Virus record (IMG/VR): IMGVR_UViG_3300047202_000021
Location: 1 to 43,713 of that record
From: a virus
DNA: 43,713 bases
Strand: one strand, 5' to 3'
Under the pieces are notes generated by a model, which saw nothing but the letters and a program-made list of their open reading frames with translations, did no database searches and was not told where the DNA came from. Below, piece by piece: positions 1 through 7,518 of the stretch. Within the stretch, counting starts at the first letter, position 1. Each line of letters opens with the position of its first letter. The position numbers and the translations under genes were made by a program.

Positions 1-621
1 TGCAGTATTAGTATCGCAGGTAATTCGCCCTACAGTTGAGGCATCCTTGATTATCCTCTCAATCTTAGAGAATGATTTAGAACCTGAAACTGCCGTAGTC
101 CCATCAGAAGCGTTGGTCGTAATAGTTTCTTGGTCGGGGTATCCAGAAACTATCCCGTACACAATCACATCCTTCGCTGTATCAGAAGCCGATGAACTTG
201 CTATACGGACAACTGAGGCGGCATTTGGCTGTCTAAGCACCATATCCTCTGTCCAAGTCCAGTAGTCAGTAGGAGTACCTTCATTAGTCAGTTGCGTTCC
301 CCACCCAAGGAAATCAAAGGATGGATGATAGTTTAAGACACACGGAGAGCCAAAATATTCATGCCAAAGGAAGGCGACTTTTCCTACTTGGGCAGGGAGA
401 TTGTACTCATCACGCCCGTAGATTTTATAGGATTGGACAGCGGATGAGGTTCCGTCGTATTTAATGTCAGTGGTTAAGGTTGTTTCTCCTGTAATCGTAT
501 CCACATTGTACCGCAAACTTGACCCGCCTAAGTCCAGGCGTCGCCCAACCTGGATTCCATCGGTAAGAAGTGTAGCTCCCGTAATTGTGACGGATTTGGA
601 GTCGTTGGTTACCGTTACAGC
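1..621. repeat. Terminal direct repeat, left copy
   Basis: These 621 bases recur at 43093-43713. I found one difference when aligning them by eye: C at 561 against T at 43653, which changes Asp to Asn in the encoded adaptor protein. The reading frame runs cleanly from one copy into the other when the ends are joined. This supports a circular map or circular permutation with a unit length of 43,092 bp. Confidence 0.95.
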
Positions 622-816
622 TCCTGTACCCGTGGTGTATTCAGCCTCAGTCTCAAAGGTGGCGGTTCGCCTTAACACTTTCCAATTAGCTTCTCTAACT
701 ATACGAAAGAGGGAGTTGTTGATTGTATTCTTAATTGACGTATCAAATTCCGTTCCACCCTCGGATTTGATACCTCTGGATTTAATTTCAGTAACTATAT
801 CGGCAAAAGTAAGCAC
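1..816 (-). CDS. Head-tail adaptor protein, N-terminal part (continues at 43092)
   Basis: This is the 5' part of a gene that starts with GTG at 816, four bases after a perfect AGGAGG site. It stays open to the window edge and, on the circular map, continues at 43092 to a stop at 42679. The joined product is 409 aa. The N-terminus (LTFADIVTEIKSRG, then a helical stretch ending REANWKVL) resembles podoviral adaptor or head-completion proteins that sit under the portal. Position supports this: the nozzle protein is directly downstream. The family assignment is from general pattern and gene order, not a search. Confidence 0.75.
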   Translation of the reverse strand, partial: MLTFADIVTEIKSRGIKSEGGTEFDTSIKNTINNSLFRIVREANWKVLRRTATFETEAEYTTGTGAVTVTNDSKSVTITGATLLTDGIQVGRRLDLGGSSLRYNVDTITGETTLTTDIKYDGTSSAVQSYKIYGRDEYNLPAQVGKVAFLWHEYFGSPCVLNYHPSFDFLGWGTQLTNEGTPTDYWTWTEDMVLRQPNAASVVRIASSSASDTAKDVIVYGIVSGYPDQETITTNASDGTTAVSGSKSFSKIERIIKDASTVGRITCDTNTA

Positions 817-824
817 TTATCCTC

Positions 825-1106
825 CTAAGAATTTATCTGAATCAACCCTCCGAATAACTGCCATGACTTCTTCTCTCTGTTTGAAGTATCAGTCTGGTTA
901 GTAACTGTACCTGAGTTAGTCCCTATAGAAGAAGTAGGAATGACTGGTTTCGGCTTAGCGTATCTCATCACAGTAGAATAGACAGAGAACCCTATCACGA
1001 TAATGACCATCATGCAGAACATCATCACCAGAGCCTTTGCATAGTTCTTCCCGACAAAGAACCCCTTAAAGAACTTCTTCCAACTCCAGATTTCTTCTTG
1101 AGACAC
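825..1106 (-). CDS. Small membrane protein, possible lysis accessory
   Basis: The 93-aa product starts with GTG at 1106, overlapping the stop of the upstream 44-aa ORF (TAGTG). It has a basic, Trp-rich N-terminus (WSWKKFFKGFF), one hydrophobic segment at about residues 26-45, and a polar Pro/Ser/Thr-rich tail. One membrane span with a polar tail, between a holin-like gene and the adaptor, would fit a spanin or another lysis accessory. No family is recognised. Confidence 0.6.
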   Translation of the reverse strand: MSQEEIWSWKKFFKGFFVGKNYAKALVMMFCMMVIIVIGFSVYSTVMRYAKPKPVIPTSSIGTNSGTVTNQTDTSNREKKSWQLFGGLIQINS

Positions 1107-1240
1107 TAGACTATACCTTGAATGTTAGAAACGACACAGGTAACAAACTGCCCAACAGCTAGAACTACGTCTTTTCCTAGATTTACTGCACAGTTCACTG
1201 GTGAAGTCACTGAGACTACTAGGTGATGTAAGAACTCCAT
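1106..1240 (-). CDS. 44-aa small hypothetical protein
   Basis: This short ORF begins MEFLHHLVVSV at 1240 after AAGGAG and ends in TAG at 1106. That stop overlaps the GTG start of the next gene, which is good evidence for translation coupling. It is hydrophobic overall, with two Cys. I do not recognise it. It lies in the small membrane-protein cluster next to the holin candidate. Confidence 0.55.
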   Translation of the reverse strand: MEFLHHLVVSVTSPVNCAVNLGKDVVLAVGQFVTCVVSNIQGIV

Positions 1241-1250
1241 GAGATTCTCC

Positions 1251-1340
1251 TTATGATTTCTTGCCTATTCTGATTATGTTGAGTGACACTAAAACATACA
1301 CAGCTCCAGCCCCGATTATTACGCCTATTATGAACGCCAT
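1251..1340 (-). CDS. 29-aa single-span membrane peptide
   Basis: The ORF starts at 1340 with AGGAGG eight bases upstream. It encodes MAFIIGVIIGAGAVYVLVSL followed by a short basic tail (IIRIGKKS): one transmembrane helix and a positive end. Such peptides are common beside phage holins. The strong Shine-Dalgarno site and tight spacing to its neighbours are the evidence. Confidence 0.55.
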   Translation of the reverse strand: MAFIIGVIIGAGAVYVLVSLNIIRIGKKS

Positions 1341-1351
1341 ATATCCTCCTG

Positions 1352-1645
1352 TTACTTTATTGTGTTATTATCCATCACAGCAATTATCTTGATAGTTTCA
1401 AGTTTTGCCATGAGTCTGTCTAAGTTTCGTGTATTCTCTCTAGTGCTTAGGGTCATTTCTCCCCAGATGTAATCAGAGTTCTTGGCTACTGTATTTGTAA
1501 GACCTCCCCAGAGGTACAGGAAAGTTCCAACTTGCAGAATAATAGCTACTACCACACCAGCTAAAACAGTTCTCACACCTTTGTAGTTGTGCATAAACTC
1601 TTTGAACATTCCAATGTCTTCTTCTTTTGTGCAGGGGTCAGTCAT
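1352..1645 (-). CDS. Putative holin or holin-like membrane protein
   Basis: The 97-aa product has a charged N-terminus, one strong hydrophobic span at about residues 25-48 (VRTVLAGVVVAIILQVGTFL) and an amphipathic C-terminal helix (about 65-90). This is the architecture of small phage membrane proteins of the holin or XhlA type. The start at 1645 overlaps the stop of the preceding 34-aa ORF (ATGA). Its place in a cluster of tiny membrane proteins supports a lysis role. No endolysin is adjacent; the best cell-wall enzyme candidate is at 22546. Confidence 0.55.
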   Translation of the reverse strand: MTDPCTKEEDIGMFKEFMHNYKGVRTVLAGVVVAIILQVGTFLYLWGGLTNTVAKNSDYIWGEMTLSTRENTRNLDRLMAKLETIKIIAVMDNNTIK

Positions 1646-1746
1646 TTTACTCCACTTTTGGCTTCTCTATCACAGTTTGAGTCATTGGCTATTTCTTGAG
1701 CAATCCCTAGTAGTTCCTCAACATTATATAGAGGGACGTATGCCAT
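1642..1746 (-). CDS. 34-aa small hypothetical protein
   Basis: This ORF begins MAYVPLYNVEELLGIAQEIA. It starts inside the 3' end of the upstream coiled-coil gene and ends in an ATGA overlap with the holin-like gene. Composition is protein-like, with a predicted acidic helix. Only a weak purine-rich ribosome site precedes it, so expression by coupling is an inference. Confidence 0.45.
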   Translation of the reverse strand: MAYVPLYNVEELLGIAQEIANDSNCDREAKSGVK

Positions 1747-1873
1747 ATTTTTCTTCATTGGCAAGCATGTGTTCTCTACCTATCTCTTGATTCAACTGAC
1801 GTAACTTAAGTTGTAACTTCTCAATTTGAGCCAGTATGTCGTAAGCCTCTGCCTTCAGTTCTTGAAGTGTCAT
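1724..1873 (-). CDS. 49-aa coiled-coil protein
   Basis: The ORF starts at 1873 after a GGAG site. It encodes a Leu/Gln/Lys-rich helix (MTLQELKAEAYDILAQIEKL and onward) with a heptad-like pattern over about residues 3-35. It lies between the tail fibre gene and the holin-like gene. It is not recognised as a named family and may be a small virion or lysis-module protein. Confidence 0.6.
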   Translation of the reverse strand: MTLQELKAEAYDILAQIEKLQLKLRQLNQEIGREHMLANEEKYGIRPSI

Positions 1874-1933
1874 ATATTCTCCTATGTCTGGAATGGTGAA
1901 CCTACTGCTCCGTCTTGTAGAATATAAGTCATA

Positions 1934-3475
1934 TTACTTTTCATAAACCACAAACCAAGTCAATACTCTGCCTGCTACAAAATCTGCCCATGAGTTGATT
2001 GCAATAAGACCAACTCCATCTAAAAAATAAGCCACATCCAAAGAACGGGCATTTGTTTTTGGAGAAGCAGCCGGGTCGTAGATGTTTAGATTTATCGAAG
2101 CAATCTTTTCGACGGTCGTTTTTGTCCATGCCTCAGAGGCAAAGGTATTAGTAACGTCCGTTGCCGTAATGGTGTGTTTGACTATATCGTAGGCAAGCTG
2201 TTCATTCCCATCGGTAGCGATAGTGCTCGAAAAAGCTGGAGTCGTGTCATAAACAATCTTTCCGGTTCCAGTTGCTCCTGTGGACGTAACACCCTCGAAA
2301 GTAGTGTGGCCTGTAACATTGATTGTTCCTGCGGCAGTCACATTTCCAGCAGAAGAAACCTTGAATTTGTTTACTGTTGCATTGTCAAAATTGATGAAGT
2401 TTCCGGTGAACGCCCCAAGAACAGAATCGTCTTGGTACTTTTGAGCCGCTTTAATGTCGATAAGATTCTGAGTTGCACTTCCGTTTGCTGATGAGGTATA
2501 AATCTTTAGTGGAATATTTGTACTATTAGTATCATCAGTAACAATAACCATACCAATTCCATTTGTTCCATGAAGTCCTGCGGTGTAAGCCCACGAATGG
2601 TCTGATGTCGATTGAATATTTACATGAGTTCCATTATTATAATCTCCAGAAATATCCTGAAACAATCCGTTTTCTGAAAGAATAGCTGATTGGTCTTTTG
2701 CCATGCTCTGCCAGAACATTGAAAAGTTACCAGCTCCTAATGCGGATGTCGCCCCCTGAAAAAACCAAAATGCCAATGGAGCAGAACCATCCGAGGTTGG
2801 GTTACTTTGAGAAAAATAGTTGAAGGGGCCAATATATAATGGCTGTGTTGGTGGTGCAGAAAGCACTAAAGCCCCGGAGGAAGAAAATATATTCCCATTG
2901 GTATTGTCATGGTAAATTTGTACTTGTCCACTAGAACCATCAGTTGATTGGACTAAAAGTCTCTTTGTTGCATCCGCCGCCACACCCACGCCAAGACGGG
3001 TAGCCGTCGCCACTCCGAGGGTGGGGGTGACGAGGACGGGAGAGGTGTCAAAGACGAATCGCCCAGTTCCAGTGGCCCCCGTAGAGGTGACCCCCTCAAT
3101 AGTCATGTGACCGTCTACCCCAAAGCCAATAACCGAAACCCCAGTTAAGCTCTTTACCTCAATATCCTGAGTAACTGAATTAAAGTACAAGCCAGCATCT
3201 TCGTCTAGGGAATATCGAAATGCGTACTTGTCTGGACCTACAAGGTAATCTGCGGTTCCATTGAAAGTTAGGTCTCCGTCGGAATCGAATGTGGCGTTAT
3301 CAGTAGCCCCACCATTTACTGTACCACCAGTGATGGTTAGAACATCAGTGGTTTTATTATAAGTTAATCCTGCATCCCCAGCTATAGAACCACCATCGTT
3401 GAATAGAACTTGGGTATTGGAACCTGCTGTAAGGCCCTTAGCTGTATCTGGCTTATCTATCCTAAAATCACTCAT
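1934..3475 (-). CDS. Tail fibre protein
   Basis: The 513-aa product is rich in Gly, Thr, Ser, Asp and Asn with beta-strand periodicity, as in phage tail fibres. A motif reading EGVTSTGATGTG and then K/R-x-V-x-DT-x-P occurs twice, near residues 129 and 392, bracketing a receptor-domain-like middle. The N-terminal region (about 15-100) has the LFNDGGSIAGDAGLTYN style seen in fibres carrying genome-like shaft repeats. It overlaps the next gene upstream by four bases. It should act in host recognition. The assignment rests on composition, repeats and place in the late operon. Confidence 0.75.
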   Translation of the reverse strand: MSDFRIDKPDTAKGLTAGSNTQVLFNDGGSIAGDAGLTYNKTTDVLTITGGTVNGGATDNATFDSDGDLTFNGTADYLVGPDKYAFRYSLDEDAGLYFNSVTQDIEVKSLTGVSVIGFGVDGHMTIEGVTSTGATGTGRFVFDTSPVLVTPTLGVATATRLGVGVAADATKRLLVQSTDGSSGQVQIYHDNTNGNIFSSSGALVLSAPPTQPLYIGPFNYFSQSNPTSDGSAPLAFWFFQGATSALGAGNFSMFWQSMAKDQSAILSENGLFQDISGDYNNGTHVNIQSTSDHSWAYTAGLHGTNGIGMVIVTDDTNSTNIPLKIYTSSANGSATQNLIDIKAAQKYQDDSVLGAFTGNFINFDNATVNKFKVSSAGNVTAAGTINVTGHTTFEGVTSTGATGTGKIVYDTTPAFSSTIATDGNEQLAYDIVKHTITATDVTNTFASEAWTKTTVEKIASINLNIYDPAASPKTNARSLDVAYFLDGVGLIAINSWADFVAGRVLTWFVVYEK

Positions 3476-3735
3476 GTTCCAAGACTCAGCTTAGAATACT
3501 TAGCTGTGATGTTACCCGACGATGAAATACCATTGATAGCGCATTTACATCGGGGTTCATCTATGGTCATGTTACCGCCTGGAGCTATGTAAGCATCATT
3601 AGTGGTAGCCGCTACACCGAAAGCTATATGAATATTAGCTGAGGCATCAGCATTGGCAACCACTACCAATGTCCTTGCATAATCTTCAGGTACTATCTCA
3701 GTAGAAGATGCCGCTAAAACCGTTACTGCTGGCAT
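3472..3735 (-). CDS. Hypothetical virion-associated protein (87 aa)
   Basis: This small beta-rich protein reads MPAVTVLAASSTEIVPEDYA at its start and continues with alternating hydrophobic residues. It ends in an ATGA overlap with the tail fibre gene, so the two are probably co-translated. Its length and style fit a small fibre-attachment or decoration protein. No specific family is recognised. Confidence 0.6.
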   Translation of the reverse strand: MPAVTVLAASSTEIVPEDYARTLVVVANADASANIHIAFGVAATTNDAYIAPGGNMTIDEPRCKCAINGISSSGNITAKYSKLSLGT

Positions 3736-3738
3736 AGA

Positions 3739-4149
3739 TTACCCCTTTCTTGGACGACCCCGCTTCTTAGCTTCGTAAGCATCAATAGGGGATACATCAG
3801 CATCATTAAACCCACCGAGCGTGGAAGTTTCAACCTCTGGCTTTGGGTCTTGATCTCTATGTGTCACCACCTTAGCGTCGGCTTCCACCTTGGCCTTAAC
3901 CTGGGCATCAGATGGCTTATTACGCTCCATCCATTGTTCCACGGTTAAACCATGCTGACGAGCGACTTCCATGATTTGCGGGTCTTCTGTAGCCTTCATT
4001 CCTATGTTATCTGAAAGTCCGCCTGTCTCTTGTTTAATGAACGCAGACGCTTCACGGTCAGGCCCTTTATAAACCTCGCCTGTTTCCCTATCGACATGAA
4101 CTTCATCTGCCGCAAACCACACTCCACCTATACTCTTATATGACGGCAT
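3739..4149 (-). CDS. Hypothetical protein with AT-hook-like C-terminus (136 aa)
   Basis: The N-terminus is compact (MPSYKSIGGVWFAADEVHVD), followed by an acidic helical middle and a C-terminal KKRGRPRKG. That is close to the AT-hook core (RGRP flanked by basic residues), which binds the minor groove of AT-rich DNA. The motif can also occur by chance in basic tails. It lies between two small head-protein-like genes and the fibre module. Confidence 0.6.
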   Translation of the reverse strand: MPSYKSIGGVWFAADEVHVDRETGEVYKGPDREASAFIKQETGGLSDNIGMKATEDPQIMEVARQHGLTVEQWMERNKPSDAQVKAKVEADAKVVTHRDQDPKPEVETSTLGGFNDADVSPIDAYEAKKRGRPRKG

Positions 4150-4171
4150 AACATTCTCCTTTTAGAGTGAA

Positions 4172-4465
4172 TCAATTTTCTTGCTCATGAGAGACAAGAG
4201 TTGATGTTACGTTAGCATCTACAACTTCTTCATAGTAACAACCGCTAGGGAATAAGATGCCGTTATCCCCGTAGTCAAATTCGTTTCCCGTGCTTACCGT
4301 TCCACAGACTTCATGAACATACAAAGTACCACCATTGGTAGTTCCATTGTAAAGTTTAACCGCACCCGCTGCTGCACCTGAAAGCACATGAAGACCGTAG
4401 ATTCTGACAGGTTTACCTGATACACCAATAACTCCATCAGCGACTAAAAGTGTTGAGCCAGCCAT
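4172..4465 (-). CDS. Small head protein, tandem paralogue B
   Basis: This 97-aa protein is clearly related to the product directly upstream (4466-4762). Both carry G-x-P-[VI]-R-[IV]-[YF], then HxxSGA, then a GT-rich strand, then G-x-LF-x-SGC, and both end in an Ala/Thr-Ser-x-LV strand. They look like single beta-domain decoration or head-fibre subunits. The start at 4465 directly follows the stop of the paralogue. Confidence 0.65.
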   Translation of the reverse strand: MAGSTLLVADGVIGVSGKPVRIYGLHVLSGAAAGAVKLYNGTTNGGTLYVHEVCGTVSTGNEFDYGDNGILFPSGCYYEEVVDANVTSTLVSHEQEN

Positions 4466-4762
4466 TTAAGCCTCCTTGATGAAGGTTACTAATGCACTGG
4501 TAGTATTAGCGTCCACATCACAGAAACAACCTGATTCAAATAGGTATCCATACTTCCCATAGGTGAAAGTTTTGCCTTGGGAAGCGGTTCCTGTTTCCTT
4601 AATTCTAATTGTATCACCAACAGCTGTCCCTGAGCGGAGGTTTACAATAGCTCCACCTCCCGCACCCGAAATAATGTGCATGGAGAAAACTCTGATTGGG
4701 GCTCCTGATGTACCTACAGCTAAATCCGCAGTTACAAGTTGATCTCCCGCTACACCTTGCAT
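4466..4762 (-). CDS. Small head protein, tandem paralogue A
   Basis: The 98-aa product is the upstream member of a duplicated pair with 4172-4465. Shared landmarks include GAPIRVFSMHIISGAGGGA here against GKPVRIYGLHVLSGAAAGA in the other copy, and LFESGC against LFPSGC near residue 75. It overlaps the end of the glycosyltransferase gene by 13 bases. A decoration or head-fibre role is inferred from size, beta character and position in the head module. Confidence 0.65.
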   Translation of the reverse strand: MQGVAGDQLVTADLAVGTSGAPIRVFSMHIISGAGGGAIVNLRSGTAVGDTIRIKETGTASQGKTFTYGKYGYLFESGCFCDVDANTTSALVTFIKEA

Positions 4763-5478
4763 AGAATCTCCTTATACTTTTTGTTCTCTGTCATCATTGA
4801 GTGAAGCCTTGTGAACATGGAATGACGGGCTAAAATTCCATCAACCAGCATCTCTTTGTACACCGATTCTTCCAAGTCCCTATGAGGGAGAATGTAGTCA
4901 TAACATCCTATAATCTTTCCTCCTGCCTCTTGAAGCCTATTGCAGAAATCTATGTCAGTGGCACGGGGGCCAGCACTATCATAGTTGTCTATGTTGAGGC
5001 GAAACACAGGCTTCTCTAGCCGAGTGAACACATCCTTACGGATTAGAGTAAAGCCAAACCCTGACAAATCCGCCTCATGAAATCCTTCTACATGATTAGA
5101 ACCAAAAAACTTCTTGGAGCGAATTTCAGGTGTAGATGAACCGTGCATTGGAATCTTGTAGAAGGGGAAATGTCGAGAACGATAGGATATGGAGACTACC
5201 TCTGCGTCTTGAGATAACAAGGCTTTAAGCATATCGGCATTGAACCCGTGGTGGTCATCTTCGATGGTAAGTAGATAGTTGAAATCCTCAGACAACATCT
5301 TCTCAGCAAACTCGTTCTGAGCGTCTACCAAAGGCTTATTCCATACCCAAAAGAACGTGAGGTCAGCTATCCCCCGTTCCGAAACTTGTTTAGCAAACAA
5401 AGGGAGAGACTCAAAGAACCTTCGGTCTGGTAAAGGCCCCATAGCAAGACCCACCAAGATTCTAGGAATCTCTCCCAT
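4750..5478 (-). CDS. Glycosyltransferase, GT-A (family 2-like)
   Basis: The 242-aa protein opens with a Rossmann-like strand (PRILVGLAMG) and carries YLLTIEDDH at about residues 68-76, which fits the acidic metal- and nucleotide-sugar-binding motif of GT-A enzymes. A later DIDFCNRLQEAGGKI segment (about residues 177-191) resembles the acceptor-side region of family 2 glycosyltransferases. It probably transfers a sugar from an activated donor. Its place among head genes, away from the larger sugar cassette, suggests glycosylation of a virion protein or of host glycan late in infection. Acceptor unknown. Confidence 0.75.
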   Translation of the reverse strand: MGEIPRILVGLAMGPLPDRRFFESLPLFAKQVSERGIADLTFFWVWNKPLVDAQNEFAEKMLSEDFNYLLTIEDDHHGFNADMLKALLSQDAEVVSISYRSRHFPFYKIPMHGSSTPEIRSKKFFGSNHVEGFHEADLSGFGFTLIRKDVFTRLEKPVFRLNIDNYDSAGPRATDIDFCNRLQEAGGKIIGCYDYILPHRDLEESVYKEMLVDGILARHSMFTRLHSMMTENKKYKEILCKV

Positions 5479-5495
5479 TGTTTTAACCTATCTTC

Positions 5496-6329
5496 CTATT
5501 CGCACTGCAAGAAGATAGAGGCTTGACCTGCCGCATCACCTTGGTCGAGGGAATAACCAACGATTCGGATACGGAAGTCTGCGATAACGGAGACCGTGCC
5601 GATAGTCCCGCCGACATAAGCACAAACTGCACCGGCAGTCAGGGTTGAAAGTGCCATCATAGCACCGTCGATTGCAGGGACTGTTGAGGCATCAAGCAAC
5701 ACACCGCATACGCCACGTGTCTGGGTAAAGGCGTATGGATTTGCTACTGCTATTGTGACCTTAGAAACTCCGACCACGGTTGCGTCAGTAGTCGTTGCGA
5801 TCTCAAGGTTGTAATACTGGCAACCGATAATTGCATAGTCGGTTGTCGAATCAATAGCAATCTGAAGCGGTTCGTACAGTTCCATGCGATAAGCGGTTGT
5901 AGACGAACCAACCCCTGAACCCGTCGCCGTGTTACCTTTGATACGATAGGTATAACCAATTCCCGTACCATCAGTGGTAATAAGGTAGCCGCCCTTGAAC
6001 TGGTCAGCTACAATACCCGCCATTGTGATTTGGATAAATCGGCTATAAATCGTACCATCCGTGGTGTCATTCGCAGATGCGGGGGCAACCATGCCATTAT
6101 CCGTATCAGGAATGTTTAGCTCGTTAATATCAGGCGAAACTAGCACACCACGATTGCAAGTAGCACCATAATGGCTGTACCTGAAAATAGAGCCATCGGA
6201 ACGGCTTACCTTAAATCCCACAGGATACTTAGGTGAGGCAATCGCATCTGCCCTGAAGATATTGCCGTCAAAAAGGACATTATCCCCAGGATAGGCGTTA
6301 CTGAAATAACTTGTTGCATTTGTTGACAT
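5496..6329 (-). CDS. Putative structural (capsid-associated) protein (277 aa)
   Basis: The protein is rich in small residues and beta-strand patterns, with almost no charged clusters. It starts at 6329 after a GGAG-containing leader just past a strong hairpin (6353-6379). Its location two genes after the major capsid protein, and its composition, suggest an abundant virion protein such as a decoration or tail-associated protein. I do not recognise a named family. Confidence 0.6.
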   Translation of the reverse strand: MSTNATSYFSNAYPGDNVLFDGNIFRADAIASPKYPVGFKVSRSDGSIFRYSHYGATCNRGVLVSPDINELNIPDTDNGMVAPASANDTTDGTIYSRFIQITMAGIVADQFKGGYLITTDGTGIGYTYRIKGNTATGSGVGSSTTAYRMELYEPLQIAIDSTTDYAIIGCQYYNLEIATTTDATVVGVSKVTIAVANPYAFTQTRGVCGVLLDASTVPAIDGAMMALSTLTAGAVCAYVGGTIGTVSVIADFRIRIVGYSLDQGDAAGQASIFLQCE

Positions 6330-6352
6330 TTTATTTCTCCTTTTACCTTGCC

Positions 6353-6379
6353 CCCCTAGGTCAATTTCAGACCTAGGGG
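6353..6379. terminator. Strong intergenic hairpin, possible attenuator
   Basis: A perfect 10-bp inverted repeat (CCCCTAGGTC and GACCTAGGGG) encloses a 7-base loop between the 83-aa and 277-aa genes. No run of T follows it on the minus strand. It may therefore act as an attenuator, RNA processing site or mRNA stabiliser rather than a full intrinsic terminator. It separates capsid-gene transcription from the genes downstream. Confidence 0.6.
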
Positions 6380-6385
6380 TATCTT

Positions 6386-6637
6386 CTACAACGTAACAGC
6401 TTGGTTATCCTCATCGGGACTAAACGTAAAAGTATCACTCGACTCCGAAACTGCTACACCTGAGTTAGTCTGAGTTCCGGGAACATCCGTAGCTACAGCC
6501 CAATGAGCTACAATTCCCGGAATACCAGAATCCCAAGTATCACCAGTATCGAGAGTATTGGCGAACTTTGCGATGATGAGAGTTAAAGAACCAAGCGATT
6601 CCCTATAGGTCGTACTAGGCGTAATTGCTGCTGCCAT
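6386..6637 (-). CDS. Small hypothetical head protein (83 aa)
   Basis: The product is Thr/Ser/Ala-rich and beta-like, beginning MAAAITPSTTYRESLGSLTL. It directly follows the major capsid gene and precedes the hairpin at 6353-6379. Position and composition suggest a small capsid decoration protein. No family is recognised. Confidence 0.6.
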   Translation of the reverse strand: MAAAITPSTTYRESLGSLTLIIAKFANTLDTGDTWDSGIPGIVAHWAVATDVPGTQTNSGVAVSESSDTFTFSPDEDNQAVTL

Positions 6638-6655
6638 TTTATTTAGTCCTCCCTA

Positions 6656-7518
6656 TTAAGAAATCGTGTTGAGCTTGCCAAATCGCCGTCTGTTATTCGT
6701 CGTTTGGTTTCCTCTCCAGAGGATAAATGCCACCTTAACCATTTGGTTCGCAGGACGAATGAACTCAGTCGTCACAAAATCTACACGTGAGTGAACTACC
6801 AGATTCCAGTAGTTCGCATTGCACATATAGAGGACACCTGAATCAATGTACTGACTCCAAATGACAGGTACACCCTTGAAGGTTAAATTCGTGAATCCAG
6901 CAGCTCCAGTTGAGGTATTCATCAAACGCTCTAGAGGAAGCCTTGTCTGCTCATATTTGTTGTAGACAGTCCGAGTCGTGAGAATGTGAGTCGGAGTATC
7001 TGTCGTGGATGAGGATGATAAGACACCATAGAGGGTTTGCATATCCGTCAAACCCTGAGTGGCAAAAGCACCAGAGGTCGTATTCGTCGCCTGCCAGAAC
7101 GTATCCGTTCCGCCTGCGATTGTTCCGAGAGTTCCAGTTGCAACTAAGGTAGATAGAGGGATAAGGTTGTTGGCTCCAGCGACTGAAGTAACCAATGCCT
7201 GCCCCATCCTATCTTTTAGTGCCATTTCTGCCTGTTGCATGCGAATACCCGCTAGGTCGAGGAGCTTCTCATTATCCGAGTTGTTATCCATCTCATCATC
7301 AAAGGTGATTTGGATAGGCTCGTAAGCGTTCTGCCAGCGAAATTCGCAAAGCATGGTGTTGTCGCCTTGGGACGTATTTAAAGGGTCTTTCCCCAAGAAG
7401 AAACCGCCATCGGTCTGCTTTTTGTGTAACAAATGTTCTACGATACTGACGCCTCCGCCTATTGTGCGTTTGCGTCCGTTCTCGTTTAAGATTCGGAAAA
7501 CGGGGACATCATTATCAG
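6656..7518 (-). CDS. Major capsid protein, exon 2
   Basis: This exon carries residues 34-320 of the capsid protein. The sequence immediately 3' of the intron reads DNDVPVFRILNENGRKRTIG, then GGVSIVEHLLHKKQ. It joins exon 1 (ending KTLVDNI) to give the KTLVDNIS...GGxSIVE signature of a known podoviral/siphoviral capsid family with an HK97-like fold. The ATG at 7432 is an internal methionine, not the true start. The exon ends at 6656. Exon 1 plus exon 2 total 963 nt, giving 320 aa. Splice points are inferred from protein continuity and from the intron ending in G. Confidence 0.85.

Noticed and set aside
47-901. Plus-strand ORFs at 47-265 and 464-901
   Set aside because: They lie opposite the adaptor gene, whose frame is continuous across the circular junction and starts with GTG at 816 after AGGAGG. 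The plus-strand ORFs have no ribosome sites.
1882-1944. Short ORF MTYILQDGAVGSPFQT (start 1932 or 1944)
   Set aside because: Only 16-20 codons, no strong ribosome site, and partly inside the tail fibre gene. Could be a remnant, but support is too thin for a feature.
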